Part shown: piece by piece, positions 19,103 through 29,156 of the stretch
Layout of the letters: each line of letters starts with the position of its first letter
Numbering within the stretch: position 1 is the first letter of the stretch
Assembly (NCBI GenBank): GCA_010671905.1
Contig: JAAHII010000001.1
Location: 4,650,001-4,714,000, forward strand
DNA length: 64,000 nucleotides
DNA from: Leptolyngbya sp. SIOISBB
Lineage (GTDB): Bacteria > Cyanobacteriota > Cyanobacteriia > Phormidesmidales > Phormidesmidaceae
Direction of reading: 5' to 3'
Notes under the pieces: generated by a model
Told to the model about the DNA's origin: nothing
The model's input: the letters and a program-made list of their open reading frames with translations, nothing else
The model's database searches: none
Made by a program: the position numbers and the translations under genes

Positions 19103-22100
19103 ATGAGCCCAGCGATATCCTCTTTCGTCACACTGACTGACCAACTCAACGAGTACTACGGTCAGGTGAAGAAGCTGATACTTGCACGTCAACATCCTGT
19201 GAGTGGTTTGCTGCCGGCCAGTACTGCAGTCACAACCCATGGCGACTACACCGATGCTTGGGTGCGTGATAACGTCTACAGCATCTTGGCAGTTTGGGGT
19301 TTGGCGCTGGCCTACCGCAAGATTGACGAAAATCAGGGGCGTACCTACGAGCTGCAGCAAAGCGTGACTAAACTCATGCGGGGGTTGCTGTTTGCCATGA
19401 TGCAGCAAGCTGTCAAAGTCGAGCAGTTTAAAGATGCTCAAGAACCGTTAGCGGCCTTGCACGCTAAGTACGATACGGCAACTGGCAGCACCGTCGTGGC
19501 AGATGATGAGTGGGGCCATCTGCAAATTGATGCGACGTCGGTGTTTCTGCTCATGCTGGCGCAGATGACAGCATCTGGCCTGCAGATCATTTTTACCCTG
19601 GATGAGGTGAACTTCATCCAAAATCTGATCTACTACGTGGCGCGGGCATACCGGACGCCCGACTATGGTATTTGGGAGCGCGGCAATAAACTGAATCATG
19701 GTAAACCCGAACTTAATGCCAGCTCGGTGGGGATGGCCAAAGCCGCGTTAGAGGCCATGGATGGTTTGAATCTGTTTGGCATCCAGGGGGGGCAAGCATC
19801 CGTCATTCACGTGTTGCCTGATGAGATTTCCCGTGCCCGTCTCACTTTAGACTCTCTATTGCCTCGGGAATCAGGCTCTAAAGAAGTGGACGCAGCGGTA
19901 CTCAGCATCATTGGCTATCCGGCATTTGCGATCGAAGATGCGGAACTGGTTACCCGCACCCGCACCAAAATCATCGATAAGCTGCAAGGGCGCTATGGCT
20001 GCAAGCGATTTTTGCGCGATGGTCATCAAACCGTTATTGAAGATACGACCCGGCTGCATTATGAATCGGCGGAACTGCAGCAGTTTGAACATATCGAATG
20101 TGAATGGCCGCTGTTTTTTACCTACCTCTATTTGGATGGGCTGTTTCGGAATGATTTGGCGGCGATGCAATTTTATCGGCAACGGCTGGAGGCGATCGCC
20201 GTGCCTAAAGATGGCCTGAAATTGTTGCCAGAGTTGTACTACGTTCCAGAGGAGGCGATCGCCGCCGAACGGGAAAATCCCGGTAGCCAAAGCCGCCAGC
20301 CCAATGACAATGTGCCGCTCATCTGGGCCCAGAGTCTCTTTTTATTGGGACAGTTGATCGAAGATCAGCTGATTACCCCAGGTGACATTGATCCACTAAG
20401 CAGACACTCACAAGTAGGGCGCAAACGGCAGTCCACCGTGCAGATTGCTCTTATTGCCGAAAATGTCGCCTTGCAAGAAGAACTAGCCGATTATGGTATT
20501 GAAACTCAAGTACCAGAGCAGGTGAAGCCAGTGTCGGTTTACCCCTCTGGGGAACTGTCGGCGATCTATGCCCAAATTGGGATGAACGACAAACTGGGGC
20601 TGACGGGGCGGCCCATTCGGCGGCTGCGAGGACTCACCACCGCGCAGGTGTTTCGTATTCGGGGAGAAACAGCGGTCTTTTTACCCTCGTTTCTTGATCC
20701 TCAAAAGTTTTACATCACCCTGGACTACCACTTTTTGGTGGCTCAAATTCGGAGTGAGTTGTCCTACATCCACGCTCACTGGAAGGCGATCGGTCGACCG
20801 ACCATCACCCTGTTGCTCACGCATGAAATGTTTGAGTTGGGACATCGCCCCATTCATGAGTCGCCCCTACTGCAGCTGATGCAAGAACTGAAAACAGGCC
20901 GCTGTGGTGGGGTGCCCGTGATCTTGGGGCCGCTGCATCAACTACTGCTGACGGCTGGTTCTGAGCGCATTGACGACATTGGCGTTTATGCCTTTCACCC
21001 GCCTACTTTGCGATACATGGTCCGTCGCTCGGCCTACCTCTCGATGGTGCCCGAAGATGCGGTGCCTCTAGATGTGTGGCACCTTTTCCGCATTGAGCGA
21101 GAAACTGATGTGGGTCACCTCATCGATAATCTCCAGCGATCGACCAACCTCTATGAACAGGTAGAATTGCTGGCTCGGCTGCAATCGCTAGAAGGGCTAG
21201 GATTTGCAACGGGCATCGGTCAAGATGGCAACATGACCGTCCGCGACTTATTGGAAGAGGTGTACGTCAAAGCCGGTCGACAGGAACTCTGGCTGATTGT
21301 GCGTCGCACAGCGGGCTTGCTGAACAAAATGGATGTGAATTTGTCCGATGCCGTGACGGAACTGCTGGTGCGCCAGAAATACGTCACGGTGGGTAAAGCG
21401 TACTCCGATGGGTCGTTGATTCGGGATCCGATGCCCCATTCCGAAATTATGGAAAAAATCGTTGAGTTTTGCGGAGAAGACGATCGCGATCGCGCCTTAA
21501 CTCAAGAAGTCATCGTTTATCTCAGTGTGCTGATCAAGTCGGAACGCGACCTCTTTGAAGGTTTGCTAACGCTACGGGTGGGATACCTCATTCTGTTGCT
21601 CACGAGTGAGATGGCGCGCGAGCATCACATTCCCCGTGACGAAGCTTACGATCGCCTCACCGCCCTCAGCCCTTACGAAGTCAAAATGCTGTTGCGCCAG
21701 GTCTTGGCAGGCTACAGCGGCATCAATCGTAATCTCTTCCAGCAAGAGTCGTTGCATATCAAAACCTCTGCCCCTGTGACCTGGAGTGTCATCCCTGAGC
21801 AAGTTGAGGCGATTGATTTGCAAGTTGATGACTGGTGGCGCAAGCGCCAAATTGACGGCGAACTGACCCGCTTGCCTGAGGAGTTTTATCTCAAAGTGTG
21901 GGATCTGCTGCACCACTGTCGCGGTGTGATCATTGGCGATAAGCTTGATCGCCGCAACCGCATTGATAGCGAGTCTGTCCTGTCTGAGATGACGCCAGGG
22001 GAAGCCAACTTTGCCCGACGGCTAGATCATCTGCTCACCAAGATTCATGCCCCCGAATATCGCCACCTCACTATCGAGGCACTGCGAGAGCTGGCAGCCA

Positions 22101-22375
22101 TTTTTCAAGGGAACCCTGATTTACAGTTGGATGACTACATCGCCTTAGACGTCCTGGTCGGCCATGCCGTGCGTATTGCCTGGGTCGAAGACCGCCCGGA
22201 TCGTGTGGGTCAATATGATGCTCAAAAAGGAGCCGCGTGGTCGGCATTTTATGGGCGATCGCCGAAAGATTGCGCTATCTATATCTCGAAAGCACTACAG
22301 TTTCTGGTGGAATTGGCAGAAGCCGCCGCCGCTGCGAAACAAACCGCAGTGGAAGATGCTGCCGAAATTGTTTGA
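19103..22375 (+). CDS. GH15-like / phosphorylase b kinase regulatory-like protein
   Basis: A 1090-residue protein with an (alpha/alpha)6-type glycoside hydrolase family 15 region in its N-terminal half, of the kind related to phosphorylase kinase alpha/beta subunits. Recognisable are GDYTDAWVRDNVYSILAVWGLALAYRK-type blocks near residues 45-75 (the segment DAWVRDNVY is typical) and NDNVPLIWAQSL near residue 400. Such long proteins are conserved in cyanobacteria and annotated as glycoside hydrolase family 15; the physiological substrate is unknown. No signal peptide, so cytoplasmic. The gene stands alone. Confidence 0.8.
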   Translation: MSPAISSFVTLTDQLNEYYGQVKKLILARQHPVSGLLPASTAVTTHGDYTDAWVRDNVYSILAVWGLALAYRKIDENQGRTYELQQSVTKLMRGLLFAMMQQAVKVEQFKDAQEPLAALHAKYDTATGSTVVADDEWGHLQIDATSVFLLMLAQMTASGLQIIFTLDEVNFIQNLIYYVARAYRTPDYGIWERGNKLNHGKPELNASSVGMAKAALEAMDGLNLFGIQGGQASVIHVLPDEISRARLTLDSLLPRESGSKEVDAAVLSIIGYPAFAIEDAELVTRTRTKIIDKLQGRYGCKRFLRDGHQTVIEDTTRLHYESAELQQFEHIECEWPLFFTYLYLDGLFRNDLAAMQFYRQRLEAIAVPKDGLKLLPELYYVPEEAIAAERENPGSQSRQPNDNVPLIWAQSLFLLGQLIEDQLITPGDIDPLSRHSQVGRKRQSTVQIALIAENVALQEELADYGIETQVPEQVKPVSVYPSGELSAIYAQIGMNDKLGLTGRPIRRLRGLTTAQVFRIRGETAVFLPSFLDPQKFYITLDYHFLVAQIRSELSYIHAHWKAIGRPTITLLLTHEMFELGHRPIHESPLLQLMQELKTGRCGGVPVILGPLHQLLLTAGSERIDDIGVYAFHPPTLRYMVRRSAYLSMVPEDAVPLDVWHLFRIERETDVGHLIDNLQRSTNLYEQVELLARLQSLEGLGFATGIGQDGNMTVRDLLEEVYVKAGRQELWLIVRRTAGLLNKMDVNLSDAVTELLVRQKYVTVGKAYSDGSLIRDPMPHSEIMEKIVEFCGEDDRDRALTQEVIVYLSVLIKSERDLFEGLLTLRVGYLILLLTSEMAREHHIPRDEAYDRLTALSPYEVKMLLRQVLAGYSGINRNLFQQESLHIKTSAPVTWSVIPEQVEAIDLQVDDWWRKRQIDGELTRLPEEFYLKVWDLLHHCRGVIIGDKLDRRNRIDSESVLSEMTPGEANFARRLDHLLTKIHAPEYRHLTIEALRELAAIFQGNPDLQLDDYIALDVLVGHAVRIAWVEDRPDRVGQYDAQKGAAWSAFYGRSPKDCAIYISKALQFLVELAEAAAAAKQTAVEDAAEIV

Positions 22376-22408
22376 GCGTTGCATCCCTAAACCGTTAATG
22401 AATGCTGG

Positions 22409-22711
22409 CTAATCGCTGGAACATTCAATAACCTGCTGATCGCGATAGGCGGCACTGAAGAACAGCAGTAGTCGATCTCCCACCAGCTGCATTTTTGCCC
22501 AGGTTTGAGGCTCTAGGGTAGCCTTGAGCAGCAGCAACTAATGGACTAATTCGTTAGCAATATCTGGCGAGATGTGCGGGGCTGAGTAATAGTTTTGCCA
22601 AAGTTCGTTCAAATGCGGGAACCGTGCATCCTCAACTACAAAACTGAAGATGAATTCTTCAAAGGGGGCGATCGCCGCCTGTCGGTTGCCGCAGTACAAA
22701 TCAAAGCTCAT
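22409..22711 (-). pseudogene. Small gene interrupted by an in-frame TAG
   Basis: From ATG 22711 the frame reads MSFDLYCGNRQAA and runs 57 residues to TAG at 22538-22540, then continues in the same frame for another 42 residues (LLLLKATLEPQTW then GDRLLLFFSAAYRD) to TAG at 22409-22411. The protein-like character continues across the stop, so a nonsense mutation in a gene of about 100 residues is the simplest reading. Family not recognised. It begins 35 bases before the end of the DUF900 hydrolase frame. Confidence 0.55.
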
Positions 22712-22745
22712 TGTTGTCTCTGCCAGTTGTACTGCCTCAAAGGAT

Positions 22746-23726
22746 CTACCGCCCGAGCTTGAACTTGTTGGCGTGCTCAATATAGCGCCGTGCCGAAAAA
22801 GCTTCAGGACTCTGTCCTTGCAAAACCGCAATCACATCTCTGACCACATGGTCGTTGGTCACATGATATGAGTGCTCTTTCAACGTCGAGACCAAATCGC
22901 TCACATCGACCAAGACAACTTTGTAAGGTAGCTGTCGCGGCTGGCTCGGACCGCTCTGACCCAGACGATCAGGGTTGCCTTTCGTCACATCACTAATCAT
23001 CAGTGCTTGATCTTCGGTGTTGAAATAGACGGTGACTTGCTTACCTAGCTCTGGCAATCTGGCTAGCTTATGCTCATGCTCAAAGGCATCATTATCTTCG
23101 TCAGCTGCAGTCAGAATAATGTTGTCAAAGAGCCGAGGTAAGGTGCGAGTGCCACCGATTTTTTGCGTTTCTTGCAAAGCATGTCTAAGGACATATGTGC
23201 CCATACTGTGGGCAATTAAGTTGACCCGTTGCTGGCACGCCTCACCTTCACTGGTCGAGCGTAAAAATCGCGTCAGCTTTTCTAACCCCCGAGCAAAAGC
23301 ATAACCAGAGGTTTGGGCATCATGGCGATCGTCCTTGTATTCAAATAACTTGCCATTCGAAGGCCATGAAAAGACAAAAATATTGGGCGTATATTGCTGA
23401 TTAGAAAGTTGAGCTAATCGTGTTTGCAGTTGAACCGCCGACTCGATCGCGTCTTTAAAGGTCACGTTGAAACCGTGAATCAAAATAATTGAATCACGCG
23501 ATTGCGATCGCATGTTCTGACGAAGTTCTCTAAAGAGGGCTGTCGACCCTTGGGCTGCATCATCCGGTAATAACTGAATGCTGCTACTGTCCAGCGTTTC
23601 GTCATCGACCTCAACTTGACCAAACCGTAAATCTCCCAAATCAGTCTGAGAAAAGTTGCTGCCAAAGCTAATGACACCAGAGTCGTCAATCAGATTCCGA
23701 TTAGTTGCAAAATAAACAGTCACCAT
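22746..23726 (-). CDS. Alpha/beta hydrolase, DUF900 type
   Basis: 326 residues from ATG 23726, chosen because TTGGAGAA lies just upstream; an in-frame ATG eight codons earlier is less likely. The protein begins MVTVYFATNRN, a hallmark of DUF900 esterase-like proteins, has IILIHGFNVTF (about residue 75, beta strand plus oxyanion region) and the nucleophile elbow AHSMGT (G-x-S-x-G variant, about residue 160). Asp/His partners are expected further on. Substrate unknown; likely cytoplasmic. Confidence 0.85.
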   Translation of the reverse strand: MVTVYFATNRNLIDDSGVISFGSNFSQTDLGDLRFGQVEVDDETLDSSSIQLLPDDAAQGSTALFRELRQNMRSQSRDSIILIHGFNVTFKDAIESAVQLQTRLAQLSNQQYTPNIFVFSWPSNGKLFEYKDDRHDAQTSGYAFARGLEKLTRFLRSTSEGEACQQRVNLIAHSMGTYVLRHALQETQKIGGTRTLPRLFDNIILTAADEDNDAFEHEHKLARLPELGKQVTVYFNTEDQALMISDVTKGNPDRLGQSGPSQPRQLPYKVVLVDVSDLVSTLKEHSYHVTNDHVVRDVIAVLQGQSPEAFSARRYIEHANKFKLGR

Positions 23727-24052
23727 AAGAGTTCTCCAAGGAGCAATCATCCAGGTGTGTTCTCAACACCTCCCTCAGCAAGAAAGCTAAAGGCTGTTTC
23801 AAAATATGCCTTTTGGTTTACTGACGAGTCCTAGATGCTATGAGGCTTCAGTACTGCAAACCTAAATCACGGAAAAAGTCGATATCTTCAATTTTAAGTA
23901 CCTGGTCAAGCCCCAAGCGCATCGGCTATGGTCACTCTAAACCATGCTCTATTCCTTACTGGGTATTTGCTTCACATGCATCGAGAAGTTTTGATAAGCA
24001 CTCCAGACTTTTCGATGCACGAGGCGATATGAGCTGAATGCCTGCCAATTCA
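23727..24052. other. Intergenic stretch without recognised features
   Basis: About 325 bases between the hydrolase and the OFA transporter. It contains short random frames only; I see no RNA gene, repeat or strong promoter. Confidence 0.4.
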
Positions 24053-25300
24053 TTATTCCAGAGCCCGATCGCGTCTGAGGGTGAAATGGGCTAATACAAT
24101 TCCCAATATGGCCAATGCCGCCATGGGATAGAACGCATAGGTATAGGTGCCCAACCAATCGCGAATTTGCCCGGTGACGAGGGTGCCGATGAGCGCGCCG
24201 ATTCCGTAGGCTGTGAAGACAATGCCGTAGTTTTGCGCATAGTGATTGGGGTCAAAGAAGCGCAGCGTTGTCGTTGGTGCTAGGGCTAGCCAGCCGCCTA
24301 AGCAAAACCAAAACAGACAAAAGGCTACTAGATAGGTGACGACTTGCCCCTGTTGAGCGTTAATCATAAGCACACAGGCTACCAAGATGATTGAATAGGA
24401 GCCGATCGCCACATAACGTGGCTTAAAGCGATCGCTCAACCAGCCAAATAAGGGGCGACTGAAGCCGTTAAACAGGGCGAATAAGGCCACACTGCTAGCG
24501 GCCAGACTGGGATCAATCTGAATGATTTCTTCTCCGACTGGGCTAGAAATGCCAATGGCACTAAGTCCAATCAGTGTGCCAATGGCATAGCAAACCCAGA
24601 GTCCATAAAAGGAGCGACTTTTGAGCAGGCTAGGTGGATATGCAATGGTGCGAGTTTTCGCTGCTTTCTCGGCATAGTGCTGCGGATGCCAATCTTGAGG
24701 CGGTAGTTTGAGGGCGATCGCGATCCCTAGAATGAGCACTGCAAATGCCATGCCGAGAATTCGCAGTGTCGGTCGCACGCCATACAGACCAATTAAATAG
24801 TTATCCAATGGGGCCATAATTAGCGGCGATAACCCAAAGCCGATAATCGTTAACCCTACTGCTAAGCCCTTTTTATCCGGAAACCAGCGTGCCGCGACCA
24901 CCATGGGCACCCCATAGGCAATGCCTACCCCTGTACCGGCAATCACGCCGTAGGTAAACACAATCATCCCAATCTGAGTGGCAAAGCTAGAGAGCACGTA
25001 ACCCAAGCCCACGACGATGCCACCCAATGCCGTCATGAGACGAGTGCCAATACGAGGAATATAAAACCCTGCGATCGGCATGACTGTCGCGTAGAAAACT
25101 AATGCCAGCGTGTAAGGCAACAGGCTGCCTGTGGCACTAATCCCGAGTTCAATTTCTAAAGGCTTGCGAAAAATACTCCAGGAATAAACACTGCCCAGGC
25201 ATAGCAAAACCATCATTCCGAGCGGTAAGAGTAACCATCGGCCTTGTTCTGCTGGGAGACCCAGCACAGTCAACTCAGACTGTTGCTCATGCAGTTCCAT
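24053..25300 (-). CDS. MFS transporter, OFA (oxalate/formate antiporter-like) type
   Basis: 415 residues with 12 hydrophobic spans. The segment GSVYSWSIFRKPLE near residues 37-50 and GVGIAYGVPMVVAARWFPDKKGLAVG near residues 125-150 are characteristic of the OxlT/OFA branch of MFS. The real substrate may be another organic anion. ATG 25300 gives a short N-terminal tail before span 1. It is the last intact host gene before comM. Confidence 0.88.
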   Translation of the reverse strand: MELHEQQSELTVLGLPAEQGRWLLLPLGMMVLLCLGSVYSWSIFRKPLEIELGISATGSLLPYTLALVFYATVMPIAGFYIPRIGTRLMTALGGIVVGLGYVLSSFATQIGMIVFTYGVIAGTGVGIAYGVPMVVAARWFPDKKGLAVGLTIIGFGLSPLIMAPLDNYLIGLYGVRPTLRILGMAFAVLILGIAIALKLPPQDWHPQHYAEKAAKTRTIAYPPSLLKSRSFYGLWVCYAIGTLIGLSAIGISSPVGEEIIQIDPSLAASSVALFALFNGFSRPLFGWLSDRFKPRYVAIGSYSIILVACVLMINAQQGQVVTYLVAFCLFWFCLGGWLALAPTTTLRFFDPNHYAQNYGIVFTAYGIGALIGTLVTGQIRDWLGTYTYAFYPMAALAILGIVLAHFTLRRDRALE

Positions 25301-25467
25301 GGGCGATCTCTGCCGTAACAGCCCTCAGTCACGTGGATAATTGGTTCGATTATTGATTGTATGACTTAACAGAAGTGTATTCTCAGTGGCGATCTATAGC
25401 GCTACAACCATCCCATTTCCTATAGTTATCCCAGCTATTTCTCAAAGGACTGACCTGAGATCATGAC

Positions 25468-25935
25468 TTACTGCATGCGATCAATGGTGCGGTATTGAAT
25501 GGCTTCGGCGACGTGTTGGGCTTGTAGGGTGTCGGAGTTGTCGAGGTCGGCGATCGTGCGGCCCACTTTGAGGATGCGATCGGTGGCGCGAGCGGAGAGA
25601 CCGAGTTTGCGGACGGCATTTTCCAATAGTCCTTGGGTGGTGTCGTCGAGGGGGCACCAGTGGCGCAGGTGGCGGCTCTGCATGTCGGCATTACACTGCA
25701 GCGCTGTTTCGGATTGAAACCGGGCGTGAGCGCGATCTCGGGCCTGCTCAACTCGAACTCTGACCTGTTCAGACGGTTCGCCTTCCGTAATCTGGGTCAT
25801 CTCTTCGGGTTTCAGCCTACCCACCACCACTTGTAGATCAATGCGATCCATCAGGGGACCAGATAGGCGCGCCCAATATTGCTCACGGCTGCGTGGGCTA
25901 CAGGTACAGGGCTGCACTGGGTCGCCGCAGTAATA
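25468..25935 (-). pseudogene. comM: comM (YifB) Mg-chelatase-like AAA protein, 3' fragment cut by the mobile element
   Basis: ComM is a hexameric AAA+ branch-migration helicase that helps integrate DNA in natural transformation. Only about 155 C-terminal codons are present: GDPVQPCTCSPRSREQYW, SGPLMDRIDLQVVV (sensor region) and the C-terminal helical ALGLSARA-like block (KLGLSARATDRILKVGRTIADL). Upstream of GDPVQPC the family's NPCPCGY segment is missing and the frame meets TAG at 25945-25947, the stop of the first element gene. The 5' part should lie at the other end of the element, beyond this window. Confidence 0.9.
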
Positions 25936-25944
25936 TCCATAGAA

Positions 25945-26151
25945 CTATGCTGCTACCTCTTGATTCATGCTCGCAATCCGCTCCTGCACCAGCAACCGCT
26001 CCACGCGAAACAGGTTGTTGAGCCGCCCCACCTCGATCTCTGCCTCGGTGGCCGCGTCCTTGGCCGTCAGCAGGCTTTCCTGCAGGGCTAGGTGGTTTGT
26101 ATCAGTGAGTTCCAGCTCAGCCCGTGCGGCTTTATGTGGGGTACTCAACAA
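25945..26151 (-). CDS. Small coiled-coil phage protein
   Basis: 68 residues with a heptad-like pattern rich in Leu, Glu and Ala throughout, predicted to form one long helix. It starts inside the end of the preceding gene (20-base overlap), so it closes the leftward tail operon. It ends 10 codons from the comM remnant, in the same frame. Function unknown. Confidence 0.55.
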   Translation of the reverse strand: MLSTPHKAARAELELTDTNHLALQESLLTAKDAATEAEIEVGRLNNLFRVERLLVQERIASMNQEVAA

Positions 26152-26737
26152 AACCTTCCGAGAAATCCGTTGTTTGGTAATCGAAAAACCATCCAGGATA
26201 AGTGCCGCAAGGGACTTCTTCGGAGAGGGGAAAGTTTTTTAGGATGCTACAAATTTGGACACCGGGCGGGTTGGGAGGGCTTAGGTACCCTACGCTGACG
26301 CCGCCTCTAAGAACCGGGCTCCCTGAAAGTGAGAAGACCTGAACAGAAGATCCGTTGCCGACCCCGTCTGGAACAACTCCGTAGACTACGTTGCCGGAGA
26401 AGCCTATAAAACCATTGCCCGTAAATTCAATTTGTAAATCCTCTTGTCTAGATTGTGTTTGGGTACCGTCGTTGGTAAAAATTTGCCCCCTATATTCAGT
26501 CGCCTGGAAGCTTGTTAGATCAGGCTTTTGAACCGTCACCGTCGAAACATTTAACCAAGGCAGGTTGTTGATATTTCCACCGACGCTCTGAAAATTCACC
26601 TGAATGGACGATTGAGCATAGAAAAACAATTGAGACGAGCCAGGAACACCCGACGATCCTGGTGAATGCAGGATCCGAATAGTCCTAACGATCGTGGGCT
26701 GTGCCGTCGCGGGAAAATGAATCCACCTGCGTCGCAT
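26132..26737 (-). CDS. Tail-operon protein, beta-rich, unknown function
   Basis: 201 residues rich in Gly, Ser, Thr, Val and aromatic residues with few charged ones, a composition usual for beta-structured virion appendage proteins. No signal peptide. It lies two bases behind the 194-residue protein in the tail operon, so a tail tip or fibre role is likely by position only. Confidence 0.5.
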   Translation of the reverse strand: MRRRWIHFPATAQPTIVRTIRILHSPGSSGVPGSSQLFFYAQSSIQVNFQSVGGNINNLPWLNVSTVTVQKPDLTSFQATEYRGQIFTNDGTQTQSRQEDLQIEFTGNGFIGFSGNVVYGVVPDGVGNGSSVQVFSLSGSPVLRGGVSVGYLSPPNPPGVQICSILKNFPLSEEVPCGTYPGWFFDYQTTDFSEGFVEYPT

Positions 26738-26739
26738 CT

Positions 26740-27324
26740 CTACAACCTCCGACGCAGTCTAATCGTGGCGCTCCAGCGGGTATCGTCATTGCCCGCTAGC
26801 GTCAGGTTGAGGGTGCCCCCCACCGCAATCTCACCGCCAACAGTAGGCGAGAGCGTCCCTGTCCCGGTGCCGTTGCTGGTGATAGCCAGGACGGTATAGC
26901 GAACGCTGCTGCTGGTGATGAGCGGATAGGTGTCATTGCCGGTGTCGACGACCACGTCATAGTCTTCAATGACCAACGCCCTGACCGCATCCACAACGAT
27001 CGCTTTCAGGTTCCGGATCGCCTGCCCCAGGTTTGCCCCGCTGCTCCCGACTCTCGGCGTCGCCTGCACCAGCCCCTCTTGTTCGGCCACGCGATCGCCT
27101 ATCCCCAGCGGGGCTGTGCTCTGAAAACCCCGTGGTCGAATCGGGCCGTTCGCCCCCAGCGACTTAACTTTGTTGCGACCGTCGTAGTAAACGGGTGCTT
27201 TCTTTTGTGATTGCTCACCTTGATATGCGGCGCGGTTCTCCGCTGCCTGCAAAAGCTTCGCACGGGCGGCGCTGATGCCCTGGTCTATCTGCTCGGCCTC
27301 AGCCTGAAAATCAAAGTTAGTCAT
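26740..27324 (-). CDS. Tail-operon protein, unknown function
   Basis: 194 residues: a helical, Ala/Gln-rich N-terminus of about 70 residues and a beta-rich C-terminal part with Gly/Thr repeats. Its first base overlaps the last base of the 609-residue gene, so the two are translationally coupled. Position at the end of a tail operon suggests a virion appendage; family not recognised. Confidence 0.5.
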   Translation of the reverse strand: MTNFDFQAEAEQIDQGISAARAKLLQAAENRAAYQGEQSQKKAPVYYDGRNKVKSLGANGPIRPRGFQSTAPLGIGDRVAEQEGLVQATPRVGSSGANLGQAIRNLKAIVVDAVRALVIEDYDVVVDTGNDTYPLITSSSVRYTVLAITSNGTGTGTLSPTVGGEIAVGGTLNLTLAGNDDTRWSATIRLRRRL

Positions 27325-29153
27325 TACGGGTAATTGCTATCTGCGATGAGGATGCCTAGACACTCGACATAGGCGGTCCGGGGTTGGTGCTCCCACGTCA
27401 CGGCATCGCACAGGAAATCCACCACGCGCCCACTCGGCTCAGTCACTCGTAGCTGGAATAGTGGCCTATCCAGGGCTAGCAGTGCATCACTGATGGGGAG
27501 TTTGATGATGTAGCCCCGCTTCCGCCCGTCTAGTAGGTCGCGAATCTTGCCCGCGATCGCTTGGCATTGAGCGACCGAGAACGCGAGCCCTTGAGGGAGC
27601 TGGTACGGTGGCCGGGTGCGATTGCGCCCCGTAGCGCCGCCGCGATGCACCCAGGTCGCCTCGCCCTCGTAGGTCACCTCAACTTCGTTGTAAGGCCCGT
27701 CCCATTCCTCGGTCGCTGGGGGCGCATTCTCTCCAGGGGTGCGAGCGGGACTGCGTTCGGCGCGCACGGTCTTGAGGTTCCATTTGTTGGAATCGGGACT
27801 GTATTCGCCATCAGGGTTGCTGACGATCGCCGCCTCTCGCTCTAGTAGCTGATACTCCCATAAGTCCGGTGCGACTTCCGTCCACGCTTCGATGCGCTCA
27901 AATACTTTGCGCCATGCCAGCGACGTGCCCCCCTCAAATTCTTTTTCTCGTCGCCACTCGGACTCGACAATCTTGGAGATTCGCCCTTGTGCATCGTGAG
28001 TGTAGTTGACGGAGCGCTCAGCATAGCGTTCTACGATCGCCGAATCACCGCCGTCAATCAGCCCCGCTGCTCGCTCTGAGTAGGCAAAGGAGTAGTAAAG
28101 GCGGTACGGAAAGATACCCGGATCAAGTTCGGTGTCGTTGGTGGCCTGGTAGTAGAGGAATTCGGTGGTGTCGTCAGTCACGACCCGGGTGGAGGTACCC
28201 AATCCATCCTCAAAGACCTGCTCACCGGGTTCTTTGGTCTGATAACGCGATCGCCTGGAAGCATGGCGAGTGGGGTCTACAGGAGTAACCACACCGCGCC
28301 CGATTACCTCATCCTCTGCTAGGTCATAGCTGCTCTCTACGAGAGTTTCGAGGTCGCCCTCGGTGGTTGAGTCACTCTGCGGGGTTACTTCGGTAGTGAC
28401 ATCGATACCATTGCCCACGACCCGGATGGTCTCGAACGGTTCTTGCCCATCGGGATAGCGAATGTAGCCGTCCTCTAGTTCCTCTGTCGATAGGTCGAGG
28501 GTGATGTCTGGGGTGCCAGCCACCGTGTCTAGTTCAAATGTCCTCACAGTGCCCGCAGAATCGCAGTACAGCAGCCGATAGTCGCTGGCGTAGGCACATG
28601 CCCCCGCCGTATCTACATAGGGTGTGCTGTCGCTCTTAGAGACGGGTGTGGCGATGCTATAGGGCCAGGTGCCTAGATCGAGGGCACTGGGGGCAATGTC
28701 GGCGGCTTCTAGGTACCGTTGGGCGCATGTCGCCAAATTGATAGGCGTGCCCAATACGACCGCGCTTACGTCGTCCGCTGGCTCAGCGCTGCGCGCCCAG
28801 GCGAGTTGGCAGCCCACTTGTAGGGTGAGGATTCTGGATGTCTCGTCAAAGTCGGGCTCTGACAGGATGAACAGTGCCCCTTGCGGGTGGTCGACGAATG
28901 CGCCGCTGTCGTTTTCGATCTGCACCGCGATCGCGACGCCGGGATGCCACCGCTCGGCATTGTCGATGGGGGTGATGCTTTCGGGATTGCTGGCATTCTG
29001 TTGCAGTGTGAGCGTGCCAGTACCGAGGATGAAGCCGTTCTCAGCTACGGAATCGTAGCCCACGACCAGCGTACCGACTGCGGTAGACCAGTTCTGAGAG
29101 TCACCACCCACAAAGACCCTGAGTAGGCGTGATGAGGTGTCGGTAAGGGGCAT
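27324..29153 (-). CDS. Large tail/baseplate-like protein
   Basis: 609 residues following the tape measure and the 163-residue protein, the position where siphophages usually encode the baseplate hub or tail-tip protein. The sequence is beta-rich with many Asp and Thr, no signal peptide and no obvious peptidase motif. The opening residues VFVGGDSQNWSTAVGTLVVGYDS read like a structural domain. The role is inferred from order and size. Confidence 0.5.
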   Translation of the reverse strand: MPLTDTSSRLLRVFVGGDSQNWSTAVGTLVVGYDSVAENGFILGTGTLTLQQNASNPESITPIDNAERWHPGVAIAVQIENDSGAFVDHPQGALFILSEPDFDETSRILTLQVGCQLAWARSAEPADDVSAVVLGTPINLATCAQRYLEAADIAPSALDLGTWPYSIATPVSKSDSTPYVDTAGACAYASDYRLLYCDSAGTVRTFELDTVAGTPDITLDLSTEELEDGYIRYPDGQEPFETIRVVGNGIDVTTEVTPQSDSTTEGDLETLVESSYDLAEDEVIGRGVVTPVDPTRHASRRSRYQTKEPGEQVFEDGLGTSTRVVTDDTTEFLYYQATNDTELDPGIFPYRLYYSFAYSERAAGLIDGGDSAIVERYAERSVNYTHDAQGRISKIVESEWRREKEFEGGTSLAWRKVFERIEAWTEVAPDLWEYQLLEREAAIVSNPDGEYSPDSNKWNLKTVRAERSPARTPGENAPPATEEWDGPYNEVEVTYEGEATWVHRGGATGRNRTRPPYQLPQGLAFSVAQCQAIAGKIRDLLDGRKRGYIIKLPISDALLALDRPLFQLRVTEPSGRVVDFLCDAVTWEHQPRTAYVECLGILIADSNYP

Positions 29154-29156
29154 TGC

